Shown here one piece after another: positions 15,301-25,520 of a stretch of 64,000 nt of DNA. Below the pieces are notes generated by a model. That model was not told the origin of the DNA and did no database searches. It saw only the letters and a program-made list of their open reading frames with translations. Source of the stretch: Balanoglossus misakiensis (lineage: Eukaryota; Hemichordata); assembly GCA_040954595.2 (NCBI GenBank), contig CM082598.2:5022001-5086000 (forward strand), given 5' to 3'. Every line of letters begins with the position of its first letter. Positions within the stretch are counted from its first letter, which is position 1. A program made the translations under genes and the position numbers.

Positions 15301-18300
15301 CTGGTTTTGTCCCTCCTTTTTACCCGAGCTAGTGTCTTTTCCCGATCTCCGACACAGATTATGGTCGCCGCCATCTTCTCTGTTGTTAGGACAGAGCACT
15401 GCCTTATGGGATTGACTGTTCACTAAACGTCTGTAACCAGCGGCTACAGCTGGAACATGCGTGTGAGACGAGCTAGGCGCTTTAACCCAGCTTGGACGAA
15501 AACTTCTGAATGACATTATAGATCACCTTACCTTATTGATAACTTTATCGCCACCAAACTTCTTCACATACTCCTCAGGGGTAGCTATGGTGAAATCTTT
15601 CAAAGATTCTCTTCGTCTTGCTTGTTTTTGTAATTCATCTATCCTCACCAGATTCAGTCCGGACATAGTATGTCTGAAATAACACAAAAAGTGTCAATAT
15701 TGTAACTTTCTGATATTAAACCATACACTGAGTTATATGACTATCCAAGTTTGTTTCTTGTTGTTAAATGAATGGTAGCTGTCACTTTCGAGGTATATCT
15801 TTATAATCAATTTCTCTGGATTATATTACCGGTGCATATTTTTGTTCCAGTAGCTTGAACAGCGTGTTAAAAGAAATTCTTTTTTTTTCAGTACCAACTG
15901 TATGTGTCTTGCATAATTGTTGTTGTTGACTAAGTATTTTCAACATCCTGACCTCAGGATCATGTTGGCTAATGGTAACAAAGATTTCTAGTATCAGCAA
16001 TCACTGCCACACATCGCAGAGAACTGATGAAAAATATCACGAAAAGTGACAGCTACTCTCTTATATTAACCCTTTCACCACCATGGTTTGGTCCAACTCT
16101 ATTGTTCTTCATGGCAGAGTTAGACCTTTACATGGGGAAATGGGGGTGAAAGGGCTAACAAGACATTTCCAAAATTAAAATCAACTTACTAGTATTATAG
16201 GATTATACAATACTACCATACATTTAGTAATTCAATAGGGATAGTGCATGTAGCAGGATTTGCATATCAATATTCAGACAGGACCTGTCAAATGTGTTAA
16301 ACTACAAACATTCTACCTACTATCTCCTTGGAAATAAGCATTGAGTATGAAAAAACAAAGAACTTAAAACCAATAGATATTAAGAGTCTTTGAAACCAAT
16401 GTTTGAAGATTCTCTTTTATAACTCTAGAATAAAATGCTTGTGTGTTTGTGATATATACATAATACAACACACTGAAACTCACAACTAGTGTGTTTATCA
16501 AAGAAATCAATCACCAGCAAATATGGCATACATTGTCCACACAACTGATGCTAACGTATATTATTGGGTTTGTCTTTAAGTGTGGACAAAAACTCTCGTA
16601 CACAACACCACTGGACAGTGGAGTAACAGATGGCTTAATTAATTGTCGAGTCTGACCGGACAGTAACTAACACATTACCTCACTTCATGCTCCATGGTGG
16701 CTGTTTGTGTACAGTCTGAAGTTATATATACAGTAACACCCAAATATTTAGGCCACGGAAATCAGACGCAAAGTATGAGTCACATTGACTTTTCGGGAGC
16801 TGGTGACTTCAAACTGCAGCTGATACTGTTGGCAACCTATATAGACTATACTAGTGTCGATCATGAAGTCAGACTGAAGTTTTTCGCGATGAATGAATAG
16901 AGGCGGACCCTTCATGCACGACAGCAGAAGTCGGCCTTACAGGGTCAATTGACTGGGGATATACAAGGTCAAAGGTCATGCACTGAGTTTGGTAATTGGA
17001 TCAATGGTATCAGTATCTCGGCTTGTAAGTTTAAGCTGCCACAGTGTGATCGGGAAACAATCAATTTGGCTTAATTTTACGGTAGGTGGAAGGTTTTACC
17101 ATGACATAATGTTGTTTGTACACAATATATGTTCTGAGTTCTAACTTCTAACCACGCATATGCTTGTCGGTATACATCACAGATACTCAGTCCACAGACC
17201 CAACTACACCAATATACAATACTTGTACCTATGTGAACTTATATCAATTATTTAGAAAAAAATATGAACCCAAAGTATTTCACATTTTCCGCAATTGGCA
17301 GCTTATTTAAGCTACAAAGGCAGTGATGCAGGGAAAAAAAGTTTTTCATAGTTAGAGGTCTTTTCACCCTATTTTCTCTGAATGGATGCAACCATTCCAC
17401 TGAAAGAAATAGGGTTTGCACCATTTGCAGGTTGGTGAAGGGGTGCAGACATGCAGGAATGCCAAGGCAGCAACACTGCGAAAACATCACAGATCTAGAA
17501 ACACCTAACGGTACACTACAAACAGTATAATGAGAAAATGCCACCAAAAAATGAACCATGCTCGCAACAAAAATACTAGATCTGTTGAGAAACGTGAAAA
17601 GTGATATGAACAGTCCCATTTCTACTTGAAGTGAATACACAAGTTCAATAATTTTTTCTAAGCTGATTTAGATCTGCTTTGATCCAACCATTCTGATCTG
17701 ATCTATTCTGATTTAAAGGTATACGGTCACCCATTGAAAATTAGCTATAGTTACCATGGCAAAATGAGATCTAGCCAATCACTGATTTTCAGTGGGTGGC
17801 ACACGCGAAATAAAGAGCGCCACCATATGTTCTTTCGAACGCCCAAATATGCCATTTTAACCATATATGGGCGTAAGTAAATTGGAGGTGACTGTATACC
17901 TTTAAGCTGATCACGCCGAAATCACTTTATTCACATTGGAGAGTAGTAAAGGAACACATGACAATAGGATATTACAGAATGTTAGAAACCTTTCCAAGTC
18001 CAACAGTTGTGGACTTTTGTGACGTATTTGTGAATGATGGTATGAAGCTCCTAATGGATTGGAATGGCTACGAGGAAAAAAATAAAAAAAACATCAACAA
18101 ATTAATCCTGAAAATTAGACATGACCTTGATACAATCTGAATCTATCTCTGCAATATTATGAAACTGATGGATGTCAAGTTTTGGAATATTGAGCATGGT
18201 GCAAACATGTCCAGGGCTGTGAAATTAACACTGGTGCATGTATGATGGAAGCAACTATTAAAGGTATACAGTCACCTATGAAAAATGAGCTATAGTTACC

Positions 18301-21300
18301 ATGGCGAATTGAGATTTAGCCAATCGCTGATTTTCAGAGCACCGCCATATGTTCTTTAGAATGCTCAATACTCCATTTCAGCCAAATATGGGCGTATGTA
18401 CATCGGGGTTGACTGTATACCTTTAAAACCTCAATACTTACTTATAACTTAGTTACTACTATTAGTACTATGCAAACTAAACATGCAACATGTTGTAAAC
18501 TATAAGCAACGTTCATCTCTACACATCTGAACTCTAACATGTTCACAGCAGTGAAAACACTGGTGTATCCTATATGACAGGAGCAACTATTAAAACCTCC
18601 ATACTTACTACGCAAACTAAACATGCAAAATGCCGAACATTTCTGCAGCCAACATCTCTAAAACACCTGAACTCTAATAGTAATAGCGCTGACAGGAAAA
18701 TGCATGCTGGATAATTTCCTGAACTGCATTACCTACTGAAATATACAGCTTTAGAATCTGATCACGTAGAAAGACTTGAAAATGCTACAGTACTAAGTGT
18801 TGCTAATGGCTACCTGTTGAAGGACAGCTTACTTTCCACAATGATTACACAACATTCAATCATTTAACCCTTTCACCCCGATTTTGCCCTTTATAGAGGT
18901 CCAACTTTACTATAGAAAACAATAGATTTGGACCAAACCATGATGGTGAAAGGGTTAAATGATTGAAGAAAGATATAATCGACATTCAAGTATTGGTGAA
19001 GAAATTTAAAAAAACTTATATTTGTAATTTTAATAGCAGACTGCAGTGATTATGATGCTGTTTATTTGGGTGGTTGATTCAAATATAGCAAATAACCTAA
19101 TACTGGACAGCTCAACTAGAAAAAGAAATTGTAATTCATACTAAAAATATATGACCATCTGTTACTGTTTTTCCCCCTGGATGATTAATGCTATTTTTGG
19201 AAAGTTGTGTTGAAAATAAGCTGCCAGACAACAGTTAAATGAATACTAAAAAGTACGACATGGCTAAAGTACTAAAACATGATAATAAAGTAAAATATCT
19301 CTCCACCAACCCTTTCACTGACAAATCACATAGATGTCTGCATGGGCATCAATCAATATAGTGCTTATTCCTGTTTGACAGATTATGGAAATATCAATTA
19401 TGATTACAAGATGTTTTTAACAACTGCTATGATACGAACACTCATAAAACTTATCAGACATCAAAGATATGGACATTTAATGATCGCTGTGGGTTCTGAA
19501 GTAGGAAATCAACATTTACACAGCACGATGCAGGAGATATCAATTTCACTCCGTCGAATATAAACACAACCCCACACCTCTCAGTACTGTGTTTTTCAAG
19601 GGAGCTGAAAGCTTGGCTTATATTTAGAAAAATCCTTTGCCAGAAAAAAAACATCTCCCTCAATAGGTAATTGGCTGATTGAATAGCTTCAGGTTTTTGT
19701 TGTGACAAGAGAATGCACTGGTCCATTCTGTCAAACTTGCTCTGTGACTTGCTATAAATGTGAGTGCATTGTACATCCATTGTACTTGTTTACAAACATA
19801 AATAGGTCATCGAGTTACTTGACCTTCAAATAATGTTTGATCTGTCGAAACATCTTCAGAGATCCTTTCTTTTGATGCAGTGTAAACTGAAAAATGAATA
19901 GCCAAATAGCAAACTACCTCATTCAAAAGCTTGTAGTGTATATACTGTTATGCTAACACTTACCGACGCTTCATTTCGCTGACTGTGTGATGATACATGT
20001 AATTTGGCAGGTATCTGGTTCTGACATGCGATCCTATAGCCGTCAAGTAAACTGTACCGTGTACTGTATGTTCCTATCTGCGGTCATGTACCTGTGACCA
20101 TGTGGCCCCGTTACCTTTTAAAACTTCCATTGAGATTCAAATTATTGACACCGGAATGACATCTGTGCACTGTTGTTGGAAGACCTTGAAAATCACAAAC
20201 GGGCAATGGAAAAACTGACACGATCTCCTAGTGCAACAGCCAATTATATTTATAAACGCGATTTCCAACCCCGCGAGCAGCGAACAGTTCAGGGTACTTT
20301 TCATTTACCCAATCTGTGTGGATTCTATATTCAGATTCTGGACCCCTGTCATTGAGAACTACGGATTGGAATGAACTCGATCAAATACCGCACGTCTGAG
20401 TCTCCTGCTAATATACCACGTACAAGTAAGTGGTTTTATATCTTCATTGCCAGAAAATTGTTCTACTTCACAGATATACTGCATGTCAATCAAACCAGAG
20501 AATACCATAAGCATACTGACAGCACATTGTTACATGTATTTTCATCCTGTAACACCTATAATCGGAAATGCTATGTATATTTCACACAACAAGATATCCT
20601 GCAATAGTGCTAAAACTTCATGTTTATACAAACAAAACACTAGTTGCTATTCTCGAGCAAGATTCTCTGCACAACATTACAGTATACAGAGAAAATGGTG
20701 GCCTTGTCTGCTTGATGCAAACATAGCTGGAATATTTTTAGCAAAACAAGGAGACCTGTATTTCAATTTAATTTTAACTCAGACATAAAACAGCTAATGC
20801 TGAACTGGGGTCACTGTAACCTGCATATGTGATATTTCACATCCAGAAAAATTCACTAATGCGAAGTAGGTAGAAATGCTTTAAACATGACACACTCACT
20901 CAGTATTCAACACTGAATGTTTTCTACTGCACTTTTGGTATTTGCAGTGACTTAGAATTATAACTGTCTCATGACGCAGGACACTTGCTGCTACTCATCT
21001 AATCAAGGAAAAATAATCTCCCTGCTAATTAATGTCCGTTTTATGTCAACAAAAGATGAAATACAAAATGTTACCTTAATAATTTCTACCGCTGCCTGAC
21101 GACCCACGATCCAAATCTGCTTCTAAAATTAGCTTTCATGAGTAAGTTGGTATACTAGTATCAGTGTCTCAGCTATGCGTGTGTCAAGCGATACTGCTAG
21201 GTTTCTGATTACAGACTTCTTTACTGACAGTGCAGTTGTATTACAGTAGTACTTAAGGAGATCGTAATATTATTTTACTATTTCACTTCTTATCCACTTA

Positions 21301-23273
21301 CCACTGTTAATGATCAATGAATTTTTATTAACTTTACTACGGCCATTATTGTGTAGGGTTTTCTATTCTTTACATTGATGTCCTTTACATTCACATCTTT
21401 TCTTTAATGAAAGACAGGATATCAAACCCTGGGGATCCAGGGGAGGTACTTTAACAGACATGTCATGATTAAAGGTATACGGTCACCTACGTAAATTTAG
21501 CTACAGTTACCATGGCAAATTGAGATCTGGCCAATCACCGACTTTTAGTGGGTGGCACACGCGAAAAATAGAGCACCGCTATTTGTTCTGTAGAACACTA
21601 AAGTGCTCCATTTTAGCCATATATGGGCGTATGAAAATTGGAGGTGACCGTGTACCTTTAAAGTCTGTTTCAAGCAATGGTGGCTCGTTCTCACAAACGA
21701 AGCGACTGTACAGTGAAAGGGTTGCGGGAGGATTGCATGCAATGTCATCTAGAACAGAAGCACTGAAGACTGCCCTCTATGGCCAAAACAAAACATTTCT
21801 CATGCACCATTCGATCTGACATGACAGAAATATTTCAAGGCGAATGAATATAACATTCTCAAAGCTGTTGAAAGGAATCAAAAGACACTGTTTACCAGGC
21901 ATACTTGCAAGTCCCTTGTTTACAGGTATGCAGCTTCCTGTAATAAAATGTAACATTTGCCTGAATGGATGACGATTATGCGATACACACCAGATAAAAG
22001 TATCACACAATCTTATATAACTGAAGGAAGACAGATTATTTCTGAATAAGTACTACATGTGTATTCATATACCTGTGTATTCATAGGTGAATGAATAATT
22101 AGTATTTAACACATGTTTTTTGCTTGGGTTGGGGAACACTGGACTCATTGTAATTTGTAAAACTGGTTTTGAATATTAGTGGTGTGGTTTATAAACCAGC
22201 ATGTACTGAAGCTTCTATACAGTATATTTACAACCCAAATGAATTGGCCCTTGTAAAGTTAAAACATGATGGGGTCGCCAAATCATACGATCATTTCTTC
22301 ATTCACAAACATGCTAACGTACATGTACAAACACAATGTAATGAGCGTAATACGTCATTATAAAAAGTCAGTGACCAAAGTTCAACTGGTCAACAAGGTA
22401 AACTGCATTGTAAGCAACAGAATCCATATTAACCATTTACAGGTGCTATTCATTATTAGAAAATATATAAAGTGTCAGAATCACTCACTATTAAAAGTAA
22501 TTTAAGTGACAGAAGCAGGTAGAATTTTGAATTGAAACTGGAACATTTTGCAAGTGGTAAAATTGTTAAGATTTAGCTTTCATCAGTTACAACAATCTAT
22601 GACCATGAAAGTTTACGATTACTGAGTAACAGAAACCATGTTTCTGATTTTTCAAGATATACGATCTAGTTAAAATCTGCTGATTATGCCAAAAGGCCTG
22701 CTTCCAAGTCACAAGAAAGCTACTATACACATCTAAATACAAATTACATTATACAGAGACCTCCTTATATTGTTGGGAGATTTCGATAAGTAATGTTTGC
22801 AAAGAAAATCAGGTTCAAGCAGGGGGGAATTACAATACTCAAAGTTAAATGCTACATACTGTAAACCAGGAAATTTTCACAACAGGAAATTTCACGATAT
22901 CTGCAAATAACATTCTGTTGTACACAATGTTATTTCGTGACCACTTATTATAAGTTCGCAAAGATTTCCTGTTTTACAGTAATTCTGTAAGGAAAGTACA
23001 GAGTGGAAAATACTATTATGACATCTGTTGGTTGATGCAGCCTTACCTGAACTTGGGTGAGGTTGGGTTGAACCCACTGGAGTTGGTTGCCACTCCATCA
23101 GTGGCTGCTCCACCAGCTCCAGAGAGCATCTCACAAGATGGTGATGGAGAGACACTTGGTGACGTATCCGGGGAAACAGTGAACTTCACTTTCTTCTCCG
23201 TCTTCTGCTCATCTCCGTCCTGGGACGAACTGCTGGTCGAAACCAACGATGGCTTTTTCTTCTTGGACAGCAT
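1826..23273 (-). CDS. ACACA/ACACB-like: Acetyl-CoA carboxylase, 5' half of gene (partial)
   Basis: Multidomain biotin enzyme that carboxylates acetyl-CoA to malonyl-CoA, the committed step of fatty acid synthesis and the brake on mitochondrial fatty acid import. Twenty-three shared coding exons on the minus strand join in phase with GT-AG junctions. With the 23.2-kb first exon they encode residues 1-1200; animal enzymes are about 2,350 residues. The biotin carboxylase, linker and biotin carrier domains and the start of the central domain are present. The carboxyltransferase domain must lie left of base 1. Landmarks are the ATP-grasp glycine loop EGGGGKG (residues 318-324), the [10 protein letters not shown] motif (441-450) and the biotin motif EVMKM with Lys793. 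Three alternative first exons precede the shared part, and the longest-promoter form diverges from ACTR6. A single invertebrate gene could correspond to both vertebrate ACACA and ACACB, so no single symbol is chosen. Confidence 0.97.
2029..2272 (+). mobile_element. tRNA-derived SINE-like element
   Basis: A tRNA-like head shows a box-A-like TGGCTAGAGCAG (2029) and box-B-like GATTCGAGCCC (2065). The body contains tttggcaaggcacttta, and a poly-C run and an A/T-rich tail (ggaataaaatga) follow. Not a functional tRNA. Confidence 0.6.
2780..2947. mobile_element. Family-5 MITE
   Basis: Starts tacagtcgaacctgtc and ends caggtttgactgta; same internal phrases as the copy at 665. Confidence 0.75.
3023..3091. 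repeat. (ATCA)n microsatellite
   Basis: About 17 uninterrupted tetramers, directly beside the splice donor of the ACC exon at 3098. Confidence 0.95.
3535..3745. mobile_element. Family-3 MITE (TACTGTAAAACACTTT ends)
   Basis: About 210 bp, an almost end-to-end inverted repeat with TACTGTAAAACACTTT termini and many TCGCGA motifs. TA at both ends suggests a Tc1/mariner-type target. Other copies: 8948, 12562, 13976, 30472. Confidence 0.85.
4125..4453. mobile_element. Family-2 MITE (TTAA; AGGGACAAAGTCTC ends), full length
   Basis: About 330-350 bp with long inverted arms, flanked by TTAA on both sides. The arms contain tgatacaagac and tatagtgaatcaac type phrases. Full copies: 35471 and 57881. Half copies: 7256, 10253, 14783, 35035. 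Confidence 0.85.
6866..8517 (-). CDS. ACC exons: BT linker and biotin carboxyl carrier domain
   Basis: Exons 8517-8414, 7809-7648, 7536-7462 and 7060-6866. The first three encode the linker (BT) region, with motifs [12 protein letters not shown] and [20 protein letters not shown] that match vertebrate ACC almost residue for residue. The fourth encodes the carrier domain: [19 protein letters not shown], then [12 protein letters not shown]. The lysine of EVMKM (codon 6903-6901, residue 793 in the long form) is the biotin attachment site, preceded by Met as in other eukaryotic carriers. The exon ends inside a Cys codon completed by the next exon at 6358. A broken copy of a 350-bp inverted-repeat element ends about 16 bases from the splice donor of the 7462 exon. 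Confidence 0.96.
7256..7445. mobile_element. Family-2 MITE, right half only
   Basis: Begins near the element centre (ctcgccaaaa) and ends at a degraded terminus (gagactctgtaccct), 16 bases before the donor of ACC exon 7462. Confidence 0.7.
7846..8030. mobile_element. Family-1 MITE (TTAA; AGGTATACRGTCACC ends)
   Basis: About 185 bp, inverted ends AGGTATACAGTCACC and GGTGACCGTATACAT, flanked by TTAA. Interior conserved: ccatatatgg, gcgtgtgccacccactg, ccatggtaactat. The target duplication is proven by the copy at 18262. Confidence 0.85.
8570..8754. mobile_element. Family-1 MITE
   Basis: TTAA on both sides, ends AGGTATACGGTCACC and GGTGACCGTATACCT. Confidence 0.85.
8948..9157. mobile_element. 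Family-3 MITE
   Basis: Ends tactgtaaaacactttat and gtgttttacagta, 37 bases before the donor of the ACC exon at 9195. Confidence 0.85.
9195..15673 (-). CDS. ACC shared exons 2-12: AMPK site and biotin carboxylase domain
   Basis: Eleven exons in transcription order: 15673-15532, 15118-14980, 14744-14553, 13905-13697, 13219-13056, 12484-12328, 11749-11579, 11325-11234, 10790-10721, 10208-10045 and 9345-9195. The first opens with HTMSGLNLV, which aligns with the human AMPK target SSMSGLHLV. It is followed by [16 protein letters not shown] (start of the biotin carboxylase fold), NNNNYANV and [28 protein letters not shown], the ATP-binding loop [71 protein letters not shown], and [14 protein letters not shown]. 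All catalytic-core motifs I know for this domain are intact. Every junction keeps phase. Introns are mostly 0.2-1 kb and largely filled with small transposons. Confidence 0.96.
9742..10036. mobile_element. Family-4 MITE (TTAA; GTAGCTCGTCTCAC ends)
   Basis: About 300 bp, ends like agctcgtctcacacgcatg and gcatgagacaagctac, near TTAA/TTTAAA flanks. Interior: agatggcggcgaccata, agaatctacttatac. Its edge lies about 8 bases from the splice donor of ACC exon 10045. Other copies: 15179, 37164, 60245 (degraded). Confidence 0.8.
10253..10365. mobile_element. Family-2 MITE, half copy
   Basis: Contains cgttgattcactatatatc and ends gagagactttgtccctta. Confidence 0.7.
10375..10438. mobile_element. Family-6 MITE fragment
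   Basis: Starts aaccctttacaccactatgg and has the ggtttggtccaa phrase; the second end is lost. Confidence 0.5.
11089..11215. repeat. (ACAAC)n pentamer microsatellite
   Basis: About 25 mostly perfect pentamers with a few TGC and TAC variants. It stops some 20 bases from the donor of the ACC exon at 11234, so the pre-mRNA carries a GU-rich pentamer run just inside the intron. Confidence 0.9.
11863..11943. repeat. Hairpin-forming inverted repeat, arms about 29 bp
   Basis: Arms tgggccatcccaagcagaaa and tttctacttgggatggccca, with ggggtcttat/ataagacccc continuing inward, enclose about 22 bases. Probably a small fold-back element inside an ACC intron. Confidence 0.8.
12562..12779. mobile_element. 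Family-3 MITE
   Basis: Ends tactgtaaaacactttat and gtgttttacaattacagta; the right end has a small insertion. Confidence 0.8.
13371..13508. mobile_element. Family-1 MITE, diverged and internally deleted
   Basis: Starts ttaaaggtatgcactca and retains tgattggctagacctta, tatggtaactgtggc and ggtgaccatgta near the right end. Confidence 0.6.
13976..14187. mobile_element. Family-3 MITE
   Basis: Ends tactgtaaaacactttat and gtgttttacagta; interior TCGCGA-rich arms as in other copies. Confidence 0.85.
14212..14538. mobile_element. Family-7 MITE-like element (AAACCTGTC, attacggacac)
   Basis: About 325 bp between tatagtaaaacctgtc and a degraded gacagggttctg-ttttgatactgta, with repeated ctattaaggaca phrases. 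Related short copy at 40040 and fragment at about 38027. Confidence 0.6.
14783..14970. mobile_element. Family-2 MITE, left half only
   Basis: Starts at TTAA then agggacaaagtctctcgc and stops at the element centre (taaagaccgat), about 10 bases from the splice donor of the ACC exon at 14980. Confidence 0.7.
15179..15481. mobile_element. Family-4 MITE
   Basis: TTAA flanks, ends agcgtgtagctcgtctcac and gtgagacgagctaggcgct; opposite orientation to the copy at 9742. It lies about 50 bases from the donor of ACC exon 15532. Confidence 0.85.
16074..16159. mobile_element. Family-6 mini-MITE (TTAACCCTTTCACC ends)
   Basis: About 85-90 bp, ends TTAACCCTTTCACC and GGTGAAAGGGYTAA, with ggtttggtccaa and a second, inverted tccaa arm inside. 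TTAACCCTTT termini are the style of piggyBac-type ends. Other copies: 18864, 28869, 29142, 34371; fragments at 10375, 24028, 36959. Confidence 0.7.
16679..16695 (-). CDS. ACC alternative first coding exon C (MEHEV-R)
   Basis: Reading leftward, ATG GAG CAT GAA GTG AG is followed by the donor gtaatg. The context gccaccATGG is a strong start context. The two-base overhang AG joins the leading A of the shared exon at 15673 to give Arg, so the short form begins MEHEV-R-HTMSGL. It would remove the serine-rich leader of the long form and place the AMPK-type serine at residue 10. Vertebrate ACACA also has an internal promoter whose short first exon enters at the homologous point. No upstream transcription start could be placed. 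Confidence 0.65.
17717..17901. mobile_element. Family-1 MITE
   Basis: TTAA on both sides, ends AGGTATACGGTCACC and GGTGACTGTATACCT. Confidence 0.85.
18205..18670. repeat. Imperfect local duplication around the MITE at 18262
   Basis: Shared between about 18215-18530 (minus the MITE) and 18550-18670: acactggtg, gcaactattaaa, aaacctc-atactta, gcaaactaaacatgcaa and ctgaactctaa. Confidence 0.75.
18262..18422. mobile_element. Family-1 MITE, short copy with matching empty site nearby
   Basis: 161 bp between TTAA 18258-18261 and TTAA 18423-18426. The flanks caacta and aacctc recur uninterrupted around a single TTAA at 18590-18593, in a local duplicate of this region. Confidence 0.9.
18864..18957. 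mobile_element. Family-6 mini-MITE
   Basis: Starts ttaaccctttcaccccg and ends tgatggtgaaagggttaa. Confidence 0.75.
19964..19998 (-). CDS. ACC alternative first coding exon B ([12 protein letters not shown])
   Basis: A minus-strand open reading stretch starts with ATG at 19998, with a second in-frame ATG at 19974, and ends CGT CG before a consensus donor gtaagt. The CG overhang plus the A at 15673 gives a CGA Arg codon and continues in frame into HTMSGL. The junction phase is identical to the other two first exons. Either Met could start translation. Support is the donor and the phase match only; no promoter motif is recognised. Confidence 0.5.
21473..21657. mobile_element. Family-1 MITE
   Basis: TTAA on both sides, ends AGGTATACGGTCACC and GGTGACCGTGTACCT. 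Confidence 0.85.
22857..22981. mobile_element. Small MITE with TACTGTAAA...TTTTACAGTA ends
   Basis: 125 bp with tactgtaaaccaggaaat and atttcctgttttacagta inverted ends. The outermost bases match family 3 but the interior differs, so it is a separate family that may use the same transposase type. It lies about 65 bases from the donor of ACC first exon A. Confidence 0.7.
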
Positions 23274-23320
23274 CTTGTCCAGCAGGTCTCTCAGTGCAAA
23301 TACTACCGCTATGCAGAGAT
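23047..23320 (-). CDS. ACC alternative first coding exon A (serine-rich leader, 75 residues)
   Basis: The exon appears to start at 23320 after a polypyrimidine tract ending ttcacag, with translation from ATG at 23273. It encodes [11 protein letters not shown] followed by a Ser/Thr/Pro-rich, lysine-dotted leader with several Ser-Pro pairs, and ends KF plus AG before donor gtaagg. The AG overhang makes Arg76 with the shared exon and puts the AMPK-type serine at residue 80, the same number as in human ACACA. Upstream in-frame codons inside the exon are open and hydrophobic (about CIAVVFALRDLLDK), but no Met precedes them before an in-frame TGA in the proposed 5'-UTR exon. ATG 23273 is therefore preferred. 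Confidence 0.75.
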
Positions 23321-24025
23321 CTGTGAAGCAGAAAAAGATTTCACAGCAAATGAAGGAAACTGGGTGCCAGCATGTTCAACCGAACTGTGTGATGGAAAAA
23401 TTCCTTCCGGTGACAATACACCACGATGTGACAATGAGGTTAATGATCAGACTGGTCAATGGTCAGAGGCTGGTCACTCAGTGACCGTTGTCAGACGGCC
23501 CAATGACCCAGTTACACATTTACTCATTCATTGATCCAAAGTATCTCAAGTCTAGAAATTTCCAAGCAAAATGGCATTTAGCTACTGGAGAAATTTCCAG
23601 TGTTTTTTTCGGTATGGTTGGGTACATGGTATAGTTATAAATGCATTGCAGTAGCCACTAACAAACATAATTTTGAAAAGCTCTGAGTCAAATTGAGTAT
23701 TTCTAAAAAAATTCTCTGAGTCAGCCCTATACCTTTACTTGTATTGTGGATAAGTTTCTTGAGTCACCAGTGAGTTGTTGAGTCAGTGGCACGTCCTATT
23801 TGCTAGTTAGACGGCACACTGATGCATTGACATATCAAGGGACTGGGTGACCCTAGTAACATTTTACCAGGGTACATATTACCAGACCTACTGTTCACAG
23901 ATTTCAGTGGACAGAATGCCATTTACAGTTACAGAGACTGTCACTGATGAAATTTCCAGGGAATGCAGAGATCGGCGCCACAACTACTGTCCTTCTACAA
24001 GTCAACCCTTGATTCTCTTAATTAA

Positions 24026-24114
24026 AACTCTTTCACCACTAAGTTTTGGCCCAAATTCATTATTTTCTATGGTAAATTTGAAACTCTCCAGAGTAAAAGA
24101 ATTAAACGGAAATC
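24026..24114. mobile_element. Family-6 mini-MITE, degraded
   Basis: Contains ctctttcaccacta, tttggcccaaattcatta and ttttctatggtaaa in the family order; both ends decayed. Confidence 0.45.
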
Positions 24115-25520
24115 CGGCATTCCCCACACAATTTAAGTTTTCTGGAAACCTGAGACAGGCAAGAGATTTAGAAGCAGTTTGTAGAAAAGAAATGATTACC
24201 TAACCATCAAACGTCAATATACATAACTTTCTATTAATATGCCATTTCCATGGAAACAGTTGAGACACACTAACAGGCCTGAATACTTTGATTAAATTCT
24301 TTCCTGTTGCTTGTGCCTGCAACATTTTAGTCCCCAGCTGAGGCAGTCAAAATCAATTACATTGCTTTTCAGGGAGTAAGCCGTTAGATTGAGTTACTGT
24401 AAATAGACGGAATTGGGCATTATGAGAAGTACAGGTACCTGCAAAGGTGACTGGGAATACATTGTTAGTTGCAAATGCAGGTAATTTATTTTACTGGGAA
24501 CAGAGATTTAGCAAGGAATGATATAACCGCCTACCAAAAATTATTTTTTTAACTTAATAAAAATGCTTATTTACATGTATTAGAGAGGTTTGTTCAAATT
24601 GAAGATATCCTCATTTGCTTATTAACTATTAATAAGTTACATTTTTTTTCACTAGAAAGAGCTATCTTAAATGATATCAACAATTTCTTTTCACTTACTG
24701 CATTACCCAGCATTTTTCTCAAAGAAAACATTTTTTCTACTGGTACTCAAAGGTGGAAATGTACTGGCAGTAATAAGCTCCCGTCTTCATAAGTCAAACA
24801 ATACTTGAAGTTGTACAGATTGATCCAGAATAATATCAAATGGCCAATATCTATACTTGGTTAGGTAATATTTAAAAAAAATGGAATATGAAGTCTTACA
24901 CCTAAATATGGCAATCTAGACATTGACTTATTTTTAATTTTTTTTCTAATATACTTTCAATATTAATTTTCACATAAAATAAATACCCTTGTTCATTTAA
25001 CTTTTTAAAACATTACTTGTTACAAAATTATACAGTTCTTATCCATATGATATCTGATATGTTGGTACAAGTTGTCATTTTGCCAAGAATGGGCCATGAA
25101 GTGTGTCAGCCATCATCAAAATAATCTAATTTTAATTTTATAAAAAGTTGTATAATTTCTAATTCTGATAGAAATACTGCATTAAACATAAACATGGAAA
25201 TGCAGTCCAATGTTGATTTCATGTTGTTGATATCATACGTACGTCCATGATATACTCTTATTCGGCATTAAATTTTGACTTTGTATGTGTGAACGCGGAA
25301 GAAAGTGCATGTTTTATAAAAATCACCACACAGCGAATACCGGATCCTGGCCGAATTTCCAAAGAGCGTGGTCATGTCCGGGTCTACGGACGTCCGGGTT
25401 CACTTCCGTCAACATTTCTGGTGCGTCCGTGAACTCATTTCTGTTCCTCGAGCGAGGAATACTGTAAGCACTTTTGACTGAGAAAATTCAGGTTAAAAAT
25501 TAATTAAAACATTTACTTAC

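Noticed and set aside
23273-23420. A mitochondrial-targeting hydrophobic ACC2-like leader upstream of ATG 23273
   Set aside because: The stretch CIAVVFALRDLLDK is in frame but has no Met before an in-frame stop with the best 5' exon; it is more simply leader RNA.
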